Shown: positions 52,929 through 62,044, numbered from the stretch's first letter. The stretch: 64,000 nt of DNA from Prosthecobacter sp. (GCA_019186985.1 JABARQ010000015.1:93196-157195); one strand, 5' to 3'. Notes: generated by a model from the sequence alone, not told the origin. Numbers and translations are program-made.

Positions 52929-53608
52929 TGAAACACCACCACACACTCCTCGCCTTCCTCGCGCTCGCCGGCTCCGCCCTGGCCACCCCGACAGGCCTCA
53001 ACAACATCCCCACCGCCGACACCGTGCCGCATCGCACCGTGGCCGTGCAGGCCTTCAGCAGCTTCGGCCCCGGCGCCAACCAATTTTCCGCCAACGGCCC
53101 CGACGAGCACTCCTTCTGGATGGGCTTCAAGACCGGCCTTCAGCTTGACTTCCTCAGCCTCGAGTGGGGCATGGACAGCCCGCTCCTCTCCATGGAAAGC
53201 GGCCCGCTCTTCTTCCAGACCAAGGCGGGCATCGAACCCTGGGAGGGCGGCAGACTCGTGGTCGGCGTCGCCGGCGTCCCTCTCACCGACATCGCCCGTG
53301 CCGGCGATCCCTTCACCTATGCCATGCTCAGCCACGACTTCGGCCTGCTGCGCACCCACGCCGGCTACGGCGTCCAGAACAACGGCAACACCTTCCTCAT
53401 CGGCGTCGACCGCAGCTTCAAGCTCTTCGACCGCAGCTTCAACATCAACGCCGACCTGGTCCAGGCCGCCGACCAGTCCTTCTGGCTTCCCGCCGTCGGC
53501 TGGAAACACGACCTGCACAAGAACATCGTCCTCGAATGGTGGACCAACTTCCCCGAGCAGGGCAAGTCCAGCCATCTCGCCAAGATCAACTTCGTCTTCA
53601 AGTTCTGA
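52928..53608 (+). CDS. Putative outer-membrane beta-barrel protein
   Basis: 226 residues. The ATG at 52928 shares a base with the permease stop, implying translational coupling, and opens a signal peptide (MKHHHTLLAFLALAGSALA). The body has alternating hydrophobic strands (TVAVQAFSSFGPGANQF, KTGLQLDFLSLEWGMD, AMLSHDFGLLRTHAGYGV, NIVLEWWTNFPEQ) and ends in aromatic FVFKF, the usual end of outer-membrane barrels. No family is recognised. Within the ArsR-PiT-rhodanese locus it may be the channel that lets the permease substrate through the outer membrane. Confidence 0.75.
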   Translation: MKHHHTLLAFLALAGSALATPTGLNNIPTADTVPHRTVAVQAFSSFGPGANQFSANGPDEHSFWMGFKTGLQLDFLSLEWGMDSPLLSMESGPLFFQTKAGIEPWEGGRLVVGVAGVPLTDIARAGDPFTYAMLSHDFGLLRTHAGYGVQNNGNTFLIGVDRSFKLFDRSFNINADLVQAADQSFWLPAVGWKHDLHKNIVLEWWTNFPEQGKSSHLAKINFVFKF

Positions 53609-53650
53609 TCCTCCCGCAGCCAGCCCCGTTTGCCTCAAGTCCAACCACCC

Positions 53651-54574
53651 ATGAAATCCACCCGCCTCCTCCTGCTCGCCGCCTTCGCCGCAGCCACCGC
53701 CCAGGCCGACATCGGCCTCATCTCCGTCAGTGAGGCCCGCAGGCTCATTGAAAACCCCGACGCCTCCCAGCGCCCCGTCGTGCTCGACACCCGCGGCGGT
53801 TACAAGGACTACTTCCGCGGCCATCTTCCCACCGCCCACCACATCAACTTCGACACCCTGCGCGGCACCGACAAGGCCGTGCCCGTCCAGTATCTGCCGG
53901 ACAGCATCACCAAGTCGCTGCTGAAGCGGGCGGGCGTGGACAAAAACCGGCTTCATCTCGTCTATGCCACCGGCGCCAGCCTGCCCAACGACGAGATCCT
54001 CAGCACCAGCATGGTCGTCTACGTGCTCGAAAAATTCGGCATCCAAAACATCCGCGTCGTCAACGGCGGCCTGGCGGAGTGGACACGCCTCGGCCTCAAG
54101 CCCGCCAAGGACTATTTTGGCAACCCTGAGGGCAGCCTGCCCTGGAAGGGAAACAAAGGCATCGGTGCCGACGTCAAGACCGTCCAGGACCATGTCGGCA
54201 AACCTGGCAACCTGCTCATCGACGCACGTCCGCTGAACGAATTCCAGGGCGATGACGATGTCTGGCTGCGCAAGGGCCACATCCCCGGCGCCATCAGCTT
54301 TCACTGGGCACGCCTCATGGAGGAGGGCAACACGCACAAGTACAAGCCCCTCGCCTCCATCAAGGCCGAACTCACCAGGGCCGGCATCACCCCGGACAAG
54401 AACATCATCTGCTACTGCGGCACCTCCCGCGAGGGCAGCCTGCTCTACTTCACCCTCAGGCACGTGCTCGGCTATCCGAACGTCCGCCTCTACGAAGGCT
54501 CGTGGAAGGAATACGTCTGGCTCAACGGCAGGACCCTGCCTGCGGCCACCGGCGGCAGCGCGGCCGGCAAATAA
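53651..54574 (+). CDS. Secreted two-domain rhodanese (thiosulfate sulfurtransferase-like)
   Basis: 307 residues from the ATG at 53651, which starts a signal peptide (MKSTRLLLLAAFAAATAQA). Two rhodanese domains: residues ~25-150 (VVLDTRGGYKDYFRGHLPTAHHINF) lacking a catalytic Cys, and ~165-300 (LLIDARPLNEFQG...GHIPGAISFHWARL) with the active loop CYCGTSREGS (C254, C256). Rhodaneses transfer sulfane sulfur from thiosulfate or similar donors to thiols or cyanide. It is periplasmic here and is the last gene of the ArsR-controlled run, pointing to sulfur-compound handling. Confidence 0.9.
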   Translation: MKSTRLLLLAAFAAATAQADIGLISVSEARRLIENPDASQRPVVLDTRGGYKDYFRGHLPTAHHINFDTLRGTDKAVPVQYLPDSITKSLLKRAGVDKNRLHLVYATGASLPNDEILSTSMVVYVLEKFGIQNIRVVNGGLAEWTRLGLKPAKDYFGNPEGSLPWKGNKGIGADVKTVQDHVGKPGNLLIDARPLNEFQGDDDVWLRKGHIPGAISFHWARLMEEGNTHKYKPLASIKAELTRAGITPDKNIICYCGTSREGSLLYFTLRHVLGYPNVRLYEGSWKEYVWLNGRTLPAATGGSAAGK

Positions 54575-54619
54575 GCACCCCGGCCAAAAGCTCAACAACA
54601 CCAGGCGTCGTTCCGCGAC

Positions 54620-55708
54620 TCACCGGATTTCCAGGCTGCGCCGCAGGCTGGGAACGGCGCGGACGACGCCTTCCTCTTCTTCAAACAGGCGCGTCAGGCT
54701 GTTGCCCGCCAGATCCTCCAGCAGTGGATCGGCCAGCAGCACCAGCTCCCCGGCCTGCCATTCGGTCATGGGAACCGCCCGCCACTCCTCCCCGGAGGCA
54801 GTCACTGTCACCCTGACTTCCACCTGCACTCCTTTTTGTTGGACCCGCAGCGCCTGCATCAGCATGGCAGGGTCCAGGGGCTCGTCAAAACGCAACACCA
54901 GCGGCTCAAGGCTGCCCGCCCCTGGCGGCGTGACCTTCCAGCGTTTCATCTCCGGCATCTGATGATCCGCAGGACCGGTTTCAAATTCAAACCGCACATC
55001 CTCGCCCAGCGCCGCACCCGCCGTGCTTCTCCAGCGCCCGTCCACCACCAGCGTGCAGCGGCTGTCCGCCTTCAGCACCGGCCCTTCCTCCTCGTTCAGG
55101 TTCACCCCCGTCTTCTGCCGGCCCGGATGGAACCACACGGTCAGCCGTCTGCCATCCGGCGACCACAGCTCGGTTTCCCGAAACGGGCCGGCGATCTCAC
55201 GCCCCTGCGCATCCAGCAGCTTCAATCGCTCCAGAAACACCCCCTGCTCCATCGGCTCGGAAAAGCTCAGGTAGATCTTCAGCGCATTCGCGGGAAGCCT
55301 CGCCCGGGGCAGCAGGCTCACGACCGGACGCCTGCCCGGCACCGCCTTCATCTCGAACTCAACCCGCCTGATTCCGCCACCTTCAGACAGCCACTCCGCC
55401 TGGTATCTCTGCCCGTGCAGCAAAGGCAGGGCAGGCACAAAGACCAGACGACCTGGATCCTGCTTCACCCGGCCCATGACGGGCGCGGCACGGCCTGCCA
55501 GCAGCGCTGAAACCTTCAGCCCGGGATCCCGCGCCGCATTCGTCAGCAGGGTCAGTTTGCCGCCGTCGGCGGCGAGGTCCACGGTCACGGGCGAAGCTTG
55601 CTCCGACCGTGCTGGAGAAGAGTCCGCCAGCCAGGGCGGCAGCCCAAAGCAGACCGCCAGCACCAGCGGCCAGACCAGCAATGCCCAGATATAGGCGGCC
55701 CGGTGCAT
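54620..55708 (-). CDS. Membrane-anchored protein with Ig-like (SbsA-type) domains
   Basis: 362 residues. N-terminal hydrophobic segment (AAYIWALLVWPLVLAVCFGLP) that may be an anchor or uncleaved signal. The rest is beta-rich, with two SbsA-type Ig-like patterns (LKIYLSFSEPMEQGVFLERLKLLDAQGREI and LEPLVLRFDEPLDPAMLMQALRV). No catalytic motif. The ATG at 55708 is used; a GTG at 55711 directly follows the stop of the upstream gene, so the two genes are probably an operon. Function unknown. Confidence 0.72.
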   Translation of the reverse strand: MHRAAYIWALLVWPLVLAVCFGLPPWLADSSPARSEQASPVTVDLAADGGKLTLLTNAARDPGLKVSALLAGRAAPVMGRVKQDPGRLVFVPALPLLHGQRYQAEWLSEGGGIRRVEFEMKAVPGRRPVVSLLPRARLPANALKIYLSFSEPMEQGVFLERLKLLDAQGREIAGPFRETELWSPDGRRLTVWFHPGRQKTGVNLNEEEGPVLKADSRCTLVVDGRWRSTAGAALGEDVRFEFETGPADHQMPEMKRWKVTPPGAGSLEPLVLRFDEPLDPAMLMQALRVQQKGVQVEVRVTVTASGEEWRAVPMTEWQAGELVLLADPLLEDLAGNSLTRLFEEEEGVVRAVPSLRRSLEIR

Positions 55709-55711
55709 CAC

Positions 55712-56818
55712 TCAGGGCAGGTCGATGACCTCCAGCGACAGCCTGCCATCCGCCTCACGCAGCACCACCGCGCTCCGGTCATCCAGCTTGTCCACCTGCA
55801 CCGCGCCAAACAGCGCCTCCACGATCTCGATGCCTTCCGGACCGGCCTTGGCCTTCACGTCACGCCAGGTGGCCTTCTCGTTCGCCTTGTCGTCGGCGGC
55901 GTTGAGATGGTCCATGCTGACACGCACGCCCCAGAACTTGCTCGGGCCGAACAGGTTGTCCTTGAAACGCTGCGTGTGCACCACCACCCACTGCCTGCCG
56001 CCCCGGTCGGTATAATCAAAAAGATCGAGCGGACGGTTGCCGCTGCCCAGCTCGACCATGCTCACGCCCTTCACCTTCGCCCCGCTCTCGATGTCATCGA
56101 CCCTGAACTTCGCCACCGGCGTGCAGGCAAAGGCGCCGACGACATAGTCGGCATCACCGGAGTGATACGGGATGAAGCTCTGGATCGGCGCCTTCGTCTC
56201 CCACTTGCGGTGCGCCACATGATAGGTCTCCGCGCTGATCACCCCCGCCGTGCTGCCATGCTTCACCGGCACCGGGATCGTGAAGATGCGGCTCGCAAAC
56301 TCCTCGTTGCAGGTGCCCGTGGCAAACACACGCTCCCCGTCAAAGGCCACGTCGGTGATGTTCGTCACCTTGCTGGCCGTGCCGCCCGGCAGCGTCACGC
56401 CCGCCCAGGCCAGCTTTTCGAGGTCCAGCGGTGCCACCTTGCCCGCAGAGTCCACCGTGAGGATGAGCGACGCATTGTCAGGCCGGCGCTGCACCGCCAG
56501 GTACACCTTTCCGCTGGCCGGGTTCACCGCCATGTCCTTGATCGTGATGTTCTCCGCCGTCGTGCCCAGGCCCCCGGCGATGGTCGAGGCGATGTCCGCC
56601 ACGGCGCCCGGCTTCGCCTTCGGCCCGGCATCCCTGGTCTCCACCGCCATCACGGTCTGCGAGCCGGGATCCGCCACCAGCAGCAGCCCGTTGACGCCAA
56701 AGCTGATCGAGGACACGCCCTTCAGCCTGAGTCCGCCGGCCTGTGGCGAATCAAGCAGCGAGGCTGCGGACAAAGGAAGCGCCGGTAAGGCGCACAGGAG
56801 CAGGGCTTGGAATTTCAT
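55712..56818 (-). CDS. Secreted beta-propeller-like protein of unknown function
   Basis: 368 residues with a signal peptide (MKFQALLLCALPALPLSAA). Repeated strands of the type VNGLLLVADPGSQTVMAVE, NPASGKVYLAVQRR, VTNITDVAFDGERVFATGTCNEEF suggest a propeller fold. No enzyme motif is recognised. It is divergent from the Gfo/Idh gene; the start is 141 bases from it. It runs directly into the Ig-like protein gene. Confidence 0.75.
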   Translation of the reverse strand: MKFQALLLCALPALPLSAASLLDSPQAGGLRLKGVSSISFGVNGLLLVADPGSQTVMAVETRDAGPKAKPGAVADIASTIAGGLGTTAENITIKDMAVNPASGKVYLAVQRRPDNASLILTVDSAGKVAPLDLEKLAWAGVTLPGGTASKVTNITDVAFDGERVFATGTCNEEFASRIFTIPVPVKHGSTAGVISAETYHVAHRKWETKAPIQSFIPYHSGDADYVVGAFACTPVAKFRVDDIESGAKVKGVSMVELGSGNRPLDLFDYTDRGGRQWVVVHTQRFKDNLFGPSKFWGVRVSMDHLNAADDKANEKATWRDVKAKAGPEGIEIVEALFGAVQVDKLDDRSAVVLREADGRLSLEVIDLP

Positions 56819-56959
56819 AGCCTTTGGTTATACCAGCAACGGCACGGAGGGAACAAGCCCTCCTTTCAACCCGGAGCGCGCCCCTGGAAAATCCTGCACT
56901 TCCATGAACGAAAACCGCCGCCCATGCGTATGGATGTGCCTGTTTTTGATTCAAAAACC

Positions 56960-58306
56960 ATGACCACCTCCAACACCCGCCGTTCCTTTCTCACCAACGC
57001 CGCCGGAGCTGCTGCGGCACCCTTCATCCTCCCCGGCCGCATCTGGTCCGCCGATGCGCCGCCCAACGGAAAAATCCGCATGGGCTTCATCGGCATGGGC
57101 AAGCAGATGGGCGGCCTCATCAGCCGCTTCCTCCAGTACCCCGAGGTCGAGGTCGTCGCGGTCTGCGACGTCTACGCCATGCGCCGCGACCTCTACAAAA
57201 AGAAGGTCGACGACCACTACGCCAAGAGTGGCGGCTCCGGCAAGCCCTGCGCCTCCGTGAACGACTTCCGTGAGATCACCGAGCGCGGCGACATCGACGC
57301 CGTCTGCATCGCCACGCCCGACCACTGGCACGCCATCATCACCAACAGCGCCCTCAGCCACGGCAAGGACGTCTACTGCGAAAAGCCGCTCACCCACAAC
57401 ATCCACGAGGCCGTCGCCGTGGTCGAGACCGCGAAGAAGTACAACCGCGTTCTCCAGACCGGCTCCATGCAGCGCTCCAGCAAGGAGTTCCGCGTCGCCT
57501 GCGAGCTCGTCCGCAACGGCGTCATCGGCGACGTCAAGACCATCACCGTCTCCTTTGGCGACCCCGCGTGGCCGAACGCCTATCCTGAGGAGCCGACGCC
57601 CGAAGGCCTGGACTGGAACCTCTGGTGCGGCCCGGCCCCGCTGGTGCCCTTCAACCACGAGCTCTGCCCGATCGGTGAGAGCAAGGTCTTCCCAAACTGG
57701 CGCAAGACCCGTGAGTTTGGCGGCGGCATGATCACCGACTGGGGCGCCCATCACATCGACATCGCCCAGTGGGGCCTCGGCATGGATGAAAACGGCCCCG
57801 TCGAGGTCCGCGCACCCGCCAATCATGCGACCGCCAAGCGCGGCGGCCAGCTCGTCTACGCCAGCGGCGTCGTCCTCACCCACGCGGAAGGCAGCATGGG
57901 CTGCACCTTCCACGGCACCGAGGGCGAGGTGAACGTCGGACGCGGCAAGTTCGCCCTCACGCTGGGCGGCAGGGACAAGTTCGCCTTCCGCGACAAGGAG
58001 ACCAGCAAGGGCACCTCCGTGGACCGCGAGGTCGCCCTGGCCGAGCGCGAGTTCCTGGCCAGTGCGAAGACGAAGCTCTATGTCAGCAAGGACCAGATCG
58101 CCGACTTCATCGCCTGTGTGAAAAGCCGCCAGCAGCCGATCTGCCACGCCGGCGTCGGCGCCAGCAGCGCCATCGCCTGCCATCTCATGAACTTCGGCTA
58201 CTGGTACGGTGCCAACGTGAAATGGAACCCCACCGAGCACAAGTTCATCAGCGGCGGCGACGACAAGTGGCTCACCCGCGAATACCGCGGCGAGTGGAAG
58301 GTCTGA
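56960..58306 (+). CDS. Tat-exported Gfo/Idh/MocA oxidoreductase
   Basis: 448 residues from the ATG at 56960; the twin-arginine signal (NTRRSFLTNAAGAAAAPFIL) fixes the start. Rossmann domain ~35-165 (IRMGFIGMGKQMGGLISRF; VCIATPDHWHAI; DVYCEKPLTHNIHEAV) and the C-terminal dehydrogenase domain with GGGMITDWGAHHIDIAQWG. Exported members are common in Verrucomicrobiota and Planctomycetota and are thought to act on sugars or glycosides in the periplasm, with a tightly bound cofactor. The stop is followed by a good terminator. Substrate unknown. Confidence 0.9.
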   Translation: MTTSNTRRSFLTNAAGAAAAPFILPGRIWSADAPPNGKIRMGFIGMGKQMGGLISRFLQYPEVEVVAVCDVYAMRRDLYKKKVDDHYAKSGGSGKPCASVNDFREITERGDIDAVCIATPDHWHAIITNSALSHGKDVYCEKPLTHNIHEAVAVVETAKKYNRVLQTGSMQRSSKEFRVACELVRNGVIGDVKTITVSFGDPAWPNAYPEEPTPEGLDWNLWCGPAPLVPFNHELCPIGESKVFPNWRKTREFGGGMITDWGAHHIDIAQWGLGMDENGPVEVRAPANHATAKRGGQLVYASGVVLTHAEGSMGCTFHGTEGEVNVGRGKFALTLGGRDKFAFRDKETSKGTSVDREVALAEREFLASAKTKLYVSKDQIADFIACVKSRQQPICHAGVGASSAIACHLMNFGYWYGANVKWNPTEHKFISGGDDKWLTREYRGEWKV

Positions 58307-58338
58307 CCTTCATGGCCTGCATCGTCTGAATCCTCGAG

Positions 58339-58368
58339 GACGGCCCCTTCACCGGGGCCGTCTTTTTT
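58339..58368 (+). terminator. Rho-independent terminator after the Gfo/Idh gene
   Basis: A 9-base GC-rich stem (GACGGCCCC / GGGGCCGTC, loop TTCACC-type) is followed by TCTTTTTT. It lies 33 bases after the Gfo/Idh stop and just before the convergent glycosyltransferase gene, which ends at 58378. Confidence 0.88.
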
Positions 58369-58377
58369 GCGGGGCGC

Positions 58378-59508
58378 TCAGCCCATCCGGCCCTTGCGCA
58401 GGATGTGCACGCCGAGCATGCCGAAGGCGATCATGGAGGGCACGGCCAGGAAGTGCATCCAGACGATGAGCGAGTTGGCGTAGTTGAGTCCCGCGAAGTT
58501 GGAGCGCGCCCATTGCAGCACGATCCAGCCGATGACCAGTCCGATCGCCCCCATGAGGGTGACCAGCTGGAAGAACAGCACGCCTTCATCCATCTCGATG
58601 AGCCTGCGGGTGAGGGCACGCGGCTGCTCGCTGCGTTGAAGGAACATCGCCGCCGCCAGCATGTAAACCTGCGTGCCCACCAGCGAGGCCAGCAGCAGCA
58701 GCACCTGGCTGTGCACGTCAAAGATGTTCAGCCCGGCCACCTTGACCGGTCCCGTGAAGGCGGCCACGCCCTGTAGCAGCGTCGTGATCACGATCGTCAG
58801 CATGCCGACCAGTTCAAACAGGCGCGGCCTTTCGGACAGGATGAAAAGAAGGTGCCTCATGCCGTCGCGCCAGGTGCGCAGATGCGGCGTGCGCTCCACC
58901 GGCGGCGGACGCAGGCCGGAGGGAATCTCCACCGTGCTGGCCTTGTGCTTGAGCGCCTTGATCAGCAGCTCCGAGGCGAACTCCATGCCGCTGGCGCGGA
59001 TCCCCCAGGTGTCATAGGCCGTCTTTTTCAGGCAGCGGAAGCCGGAGTTGCAGTCGCTCAGCCGACCCTTGAACAGCAGGTTGATCAGCGTCGTCAGCAC
59101 GGGGGTGCCCAGATGCCTGTGCAGCGGCGGCATCGCCCCGGCCTCGATCACGCCCTTCATGCGCGAGGCGATGCCCATGTCGGCGTCGGCCTTCGAGGTC
59201 GTGCGGTACAGCTCCAGGGAATGTTCATAACAATAAGTGCCGTCGGCATCCGCGAACATCACATAACGGCCCTCGGCCGCCTCGATGCCGCCGCGCAGGG
59301 CCGCCCCGTAGCCGCGCTGGGAGACTGGAACAACACGCGCGCCGTGATCCGCAGCGATCCGCCTGGAGTCGTCCGTGCTGCCGTTGTCGGCGACCACGAT
59401 CTCGTACTTCAGGGCGGGGTCGGCCTCGAGCGACCTGCGCACGGCGTCGATGCACAACGCGATGGTGCGGCTTTCATTGAGGCAGGGGAATACGAAGGTC
59501 AGGTCCAT
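58378..59508 (-). CDS. Family 2 glycosyltransferase with C-terminal membrane segments
   Basis: 376 residues. GT-A domain ~1-220: FVFPCLNESRTI, EIVVADNGSTDDS, YVMFADADGTY (the metal-binding DxD-type motif). It resembles dolichol/polyprenyl-phosphate sugar transferases. From ~225 four hydrophobic segments follow (LFELVGMLTIVITTLLQGV; VLLLLASLVGTQVYMLAAAMF; VTLMGAIGLVIGWIV; FLAVPSMIAFGMLGV). It probably makes a lipid-linked sugar for envelope glycans. It is 36 bases after the DapA-like gene and may be cotranscribed with it. Confidence 0.88.
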   Translation of the reverse strand: MDLTFVFPCLNESRTIALCIDAVRRSLEADPALKYEIVVADNGSTDDSRRIAADHGARVVPVSQRGYGAALRGGIEAAEGRYVMFADADGTYCYEHSLELYRTTSKADADMGIASRMKGVIEAGAMPPLHRHLGTPVLTTLINLLFKGRLSDCNSGFRCLKKTAYDTWGIRASGMEFASELLIKALKHKASTVEIPSGLRPPPVERTPHLRTWRDGMRHLLFILSERPRLFELVGMLTIVITTLLQGVAAFTGPVKVAGLNIFDVHSQVLLLLASLVGTQVYMLAAAMFLQRSEQPRALTRRLIEMDEGVLFFQLVTLMGAIGLVIGWIVLQWARSNFAGLNYANSLIVWMHFLAVPSMIAFGMLGVHILRKGRMG

Positions 59509-59544
59509 GCGGGCGGGATCAGGGCAGTCTGCGAAAGAAACACC

Positions 59545-60456
59545 TCAGTGGGCAAGCAACTCTTTTGCCGCCTTTTCAATTCCCGGCAGAAGATGCGCCG
59601 GAAGCTCCGTCAGCAGCGGCAGCACGGGTCCGGTGCGGGCGATGCCGGCAAGCTCCACCGCATGATGCAGGACCAGGATCGGGCTGTGGGCGTTGCGCTG
59701 GTCCTCAAGCGGCTTGAACACGGCGCGGATCGCCTCGGCCTTCATGTAATCGCCGGCCTGGATGGCCTGCAGCAGGGCGGTGCTCAGGTCGGGGCGGATG
59801 CACACGCAGCCGGCGGTGAAGCCGGTGATGCCAAAGTCCCTCAGGTGCACGATGGCGGGCTGCTCGCCGATGCCGGAGACAATCAGGTCCGTGCTCACCA
59901 GCGTGATCAGCTTCGAAAGGTAGGCGTCCTGCGCGGGATCCTCCTTGACCACCGCGTACTTGATCCAGGAGATCAGGCCGTCGTTCACCAGCTCGGCCGC
60001 CAGCTCAGGGGTGATGTAGGACTCGTCCTTGATGTAAAGCACGGCCTTGACGCCCGACTTCTCCACGAAATGACGCACCGCCGTCGCCACGCCCGCCGGC
60101 TTGGAGGGGAACAGCGTCGGCAGCAGCATCGCCGTCGGATATTCATGATCGCGAAGGATGGCCGCCTGGTCCATCGCGGTGCCGTACATCGGGCCGACGC
60201 TCGGCACGACCCACATGTCCTCGGGGCTGACCTCACGCAGCAGGGTCAGCAGCGGCGCGTATTCGGACACGGCGATGTTGTAAAGGTTGGCGTTGCCCCC
60301 GTAAAGCAGCGTGCGGATGCCGCCGTCGTACATGTGCCTGACCAGCCTGGCATTCTCCTCACGGCTGAGGCTGAGGTCGGCGTTCCGGCAGAGCGGCGGA
60401 ACGGCGATGACGGAACTGCGAAGGTCGGCGGGAGCGTTGACGGGCGTGGTCTTCAT
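59545..60456 (-). CDS. DapA-family aldolase/lyase
   Basis: 303 residues. TIM-barrel DapA/NAL fold: LVRHMYDGGIRTLLYGGNANLYN (phosphate-like loop), VGPMYGTAMDQA, and the Schiff-base lysine likely in SWIKYAVVKEDP. The family includes dihydrodipicolinate synthase, N-acetylneuraminate lyase and sugar-acid aldolases. The usual YNxP motif of DapA is altered, so it is not assigned as a lysine-biosynthesis enzyme. Neighbours do not reveal the substrate. Start ATG at 60456. Confidence 0.8.
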   Translation of the reverse strand: MKTTPVNAPADLRSSVIAVPPLCRNADLSLSREENARLVRHMYDGGIRTLLYGGNANLYNIAVSEYAPLLTLLREVSPEDMWVVPSVGPMYGTAMDQAAILRDHEYPTAMLLPTLFPSKPAGVATAVRHFVEKSGVKAVLYIKDESYITPELAAELVNDGLISWIKYAVVKEDPAQDAYLSKLITLVSTDLIVSGIGEQPAIVHLRDFGITGFTAGCVCIRPDLSTALLQAIQAGDYMKAEAIRAVFKPLEDQRNAHSPILVLHHAVELAGIARTGPVLPLLTELPAHLLPGIEKAAKELLAH

Positions 60457-60589
60457 ACGGGAGGCGTCAGAAAAGGGAGGGCTTGCTGTTGAGCAAATGG
60501 TAAATCCATCATGAAGTCCGGTGCAAAGAATGCAGACATCTGGCGCTTGTCAGGCCGTGAAAGACGTATTAAACCCAGAACACGATCCT

Positions 60590-60826
60590 ATGAGCGCCCC
60601 CGAACAGCATGGCGACAACCGCCTCAAGCAAGCGGAGAAAATCACCAGCCACCCCGAGCAGTACAAGGTGTGCGAAGGCTGTGGCTCCATCGTGGTTGCC
60701 CGTGCGGTCACCTGCCCGAGCTGCCATGGCTACCTGTTTGACGCCACCGCCCCGCGCGTGGTCGCCCAGGCCAGGGACCTGGCCATGAGGGCCGCGCATT
60801 CCGTGCTGGCTTCGGACTTGATCTGA
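60590..60826 (+). CDS. Small zinc-ribbon protein
   Basis: 78 residues from the ATG at 60590. CEGCG (C28, C31) and CPSCHG (C42, C45) form a CxxC...CxxC zinc ribbon, with charged N- and C-terminal helices. It ends 13 bases before the prephenate dehydratase gene and is likely in the same transcript. No family name is known to me; a nucleic-acid or protein-contact role is typical for such ribbons. The frame upstream to 60521 lacks support. Confidence 0.7.
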   Translation: MSAPEQHGDNRLKQAEKITSHPEQYKVCEGCGSIVVARAVTCPSCHGYLFDATAPRVVAQARDLAMRAAHSVLASDLI

Positions 60827-60839
60827 GCCGCGCCCCACC

Positions 60840-61676
60840 ATGGCATCCACCGCCCCTTCAGTCGCCTGCCTTGGCCCCGAGGGCAGCTTCTCCCATCTTT
60901 TGGTCAGCCAGCGCTTCCCGGACTCCCCGGTGACCCTGATGGCGACGATCGGCGAGGTCTTTGACCACCTGGTCTCACACCCGGACGCCCTCGGCCTCGT
61001 GCCCATCGAAAACTCCTCCGGCGGCTTCATCATCGACACCGTCGACCGCCTGATCGACGACCGCTGCCCCCTTCACATCATCGAGGAGCTGACCCTGGAT
61101 GTCAGGCTTGCCTTGCTAGGCCGGCCGGGCGTTCCCGTGCAGTCCATCCACTCCCATGCCATGCCCTTCTATCATTCCGACGAATGGCTGAAGGCCCATC
61201 ATCCGCAGGCCAGGCGCGTGATCGAAAGCAGCACCGCCAAGGCGGCGGAAAAGGCGGCCGCGCTGCCCGGCGCCGCCGCCATCGGCCCGCGTCAGAACGC
61301 CGCGCTGCACGGCCTGGAGATCCTGCACTTCCCCATCGCCGGCGAGGTGCCCAACATCACCCAGTTTTATGTGCTGGCCGACGCCTCCCGCCAGCCGGCC
61401 GCGCGCCCCGGCCGCACCGCCCTGGTCGTCGTCCTCCCCGACCGCCCGGGCAGCCTCTGCCATTTCCTCACCCCGCTCAGCGACGCCGGCATCAACATGA
61501 AGCGCCTGGAGTCCCGCCCCCTGCGCGGCCAGCCTAACAAATACCGCTTCTTCATTGAAATCGAAGGCTCTCCGGCCGACCCGGCCGTCGCGGCGGCCCT
61601 GGAAAAGGCCTGCGCCGGCGGGGTCATCATGCGCAGCGTCGGCTCCTACCCCGCCGGCCGGCGTTTTGAGTCCTGA
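60840..61676 (+). CDS. pheA: Prephenate dehydratase
   Basis: 278 residues, the usual length for a monofunctional enzyme. N-terminal GPEGSFSHLLVSQRF, the ENSSGGFIIDTVDRL motif, ESSTAKAAEKAA and AAIGPRQNAALHGLEIL form the two-lobed dehydratase domain (~1-185); an ACT regulatory domain (~198-278) has PGSLCHFLTPLSDAGINMKRLESRPLRGQPNKYRFFIEIEG. It converts prephenate to phenylpyruvate, the phenylalanine-specific step, usually feedback-inhibited by phenylalanine through the ESRP region, which is intact. No chorismate mutase domain is fused. Confidence 0.93.
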   Translation: MASTAPSVACLGPEGSFSHLLVSQRFPDSPVTLMATIGEVFDHLVSHPDALGLVPIENSSGGFIIDTVDRLIDDRCPLHIIEELTLDVRLALLGRPGVPVQSIHSHAMPFYHSDEWLKAHHPQARRVIESSTAKAAEKAAALPGAAAIGPRQNAALHGLEILHFPIAGEVPNITQFYVLADASRQPAARPGRTALVVVLPDRPGSLCHFLTPLSDAGINMKRLESRPLRGQPNKYRFFIEIEGSPADPAVAAALEKACAGGVIMRSVGSYPAGRRFES

Positions 61677-62044
61677 CCCGCCCTCTGACAAATCTCTTAC
61701 AAGCTGCTCACGGGTGCCTGACAACTTCTCCGGGAAACATGCCAGAATGCACCCAGATGAAAGCACTGCCCTGCGGTTGCTAAATCGCCCTTTCTCGTTG
61801 GTAACCTGCATGGCTGTTGGCAACCCTCGAATGCTCTGAGGCGGGTCGAAAGACCCGCCTCTTGCTTTGGCTGGAAAACCTCAGGCACTCTGGGATGATG
61901 AAATTTGCCCCGGCTCATTTTCGAGAATGCCGCCGTTCCGAATCTGAAAATTTTCGCAAATAGTCGAAATCGAGACTTTAATTTTCAAAGACCTGGAATA
62001 GTTTCAATAATTAGCACCGCCTGACAGAATAACTTTTTGATCCC
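61677..62044. other. Non-coding stretch: candidate small transcript, then AT-rich promoter region
   Basis: Bases 61677-61837 hold no convincing gene yet end in a strong terminator at 61838, over 160 bases after pheA. They contain several short complementary pieces (GGTTGC, TTGGTAACC, TTGGCAACC at ~61776-61825) that could fold. This could be the pheA 3' untranslated region or an independent small RNA. Bases ~61920-62040 are AT-rich and probably contain the promoter of the ATPase gene that begins at 62045; no clear -35/-10 pair was identified. Confidence 0.4.
61838..61868 (+). terminator. Rho-independent terminator downstream of pheA
   Basis: A perfect 10-base stem GAGGCGGGTC / GACCCGCCTC with a stable GAAA tetraloop is followed by TTGCTTT. 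The T-run is interrupted, but the stem is very strong and no coding frame covers it convincingly. Confidence 0.75.
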
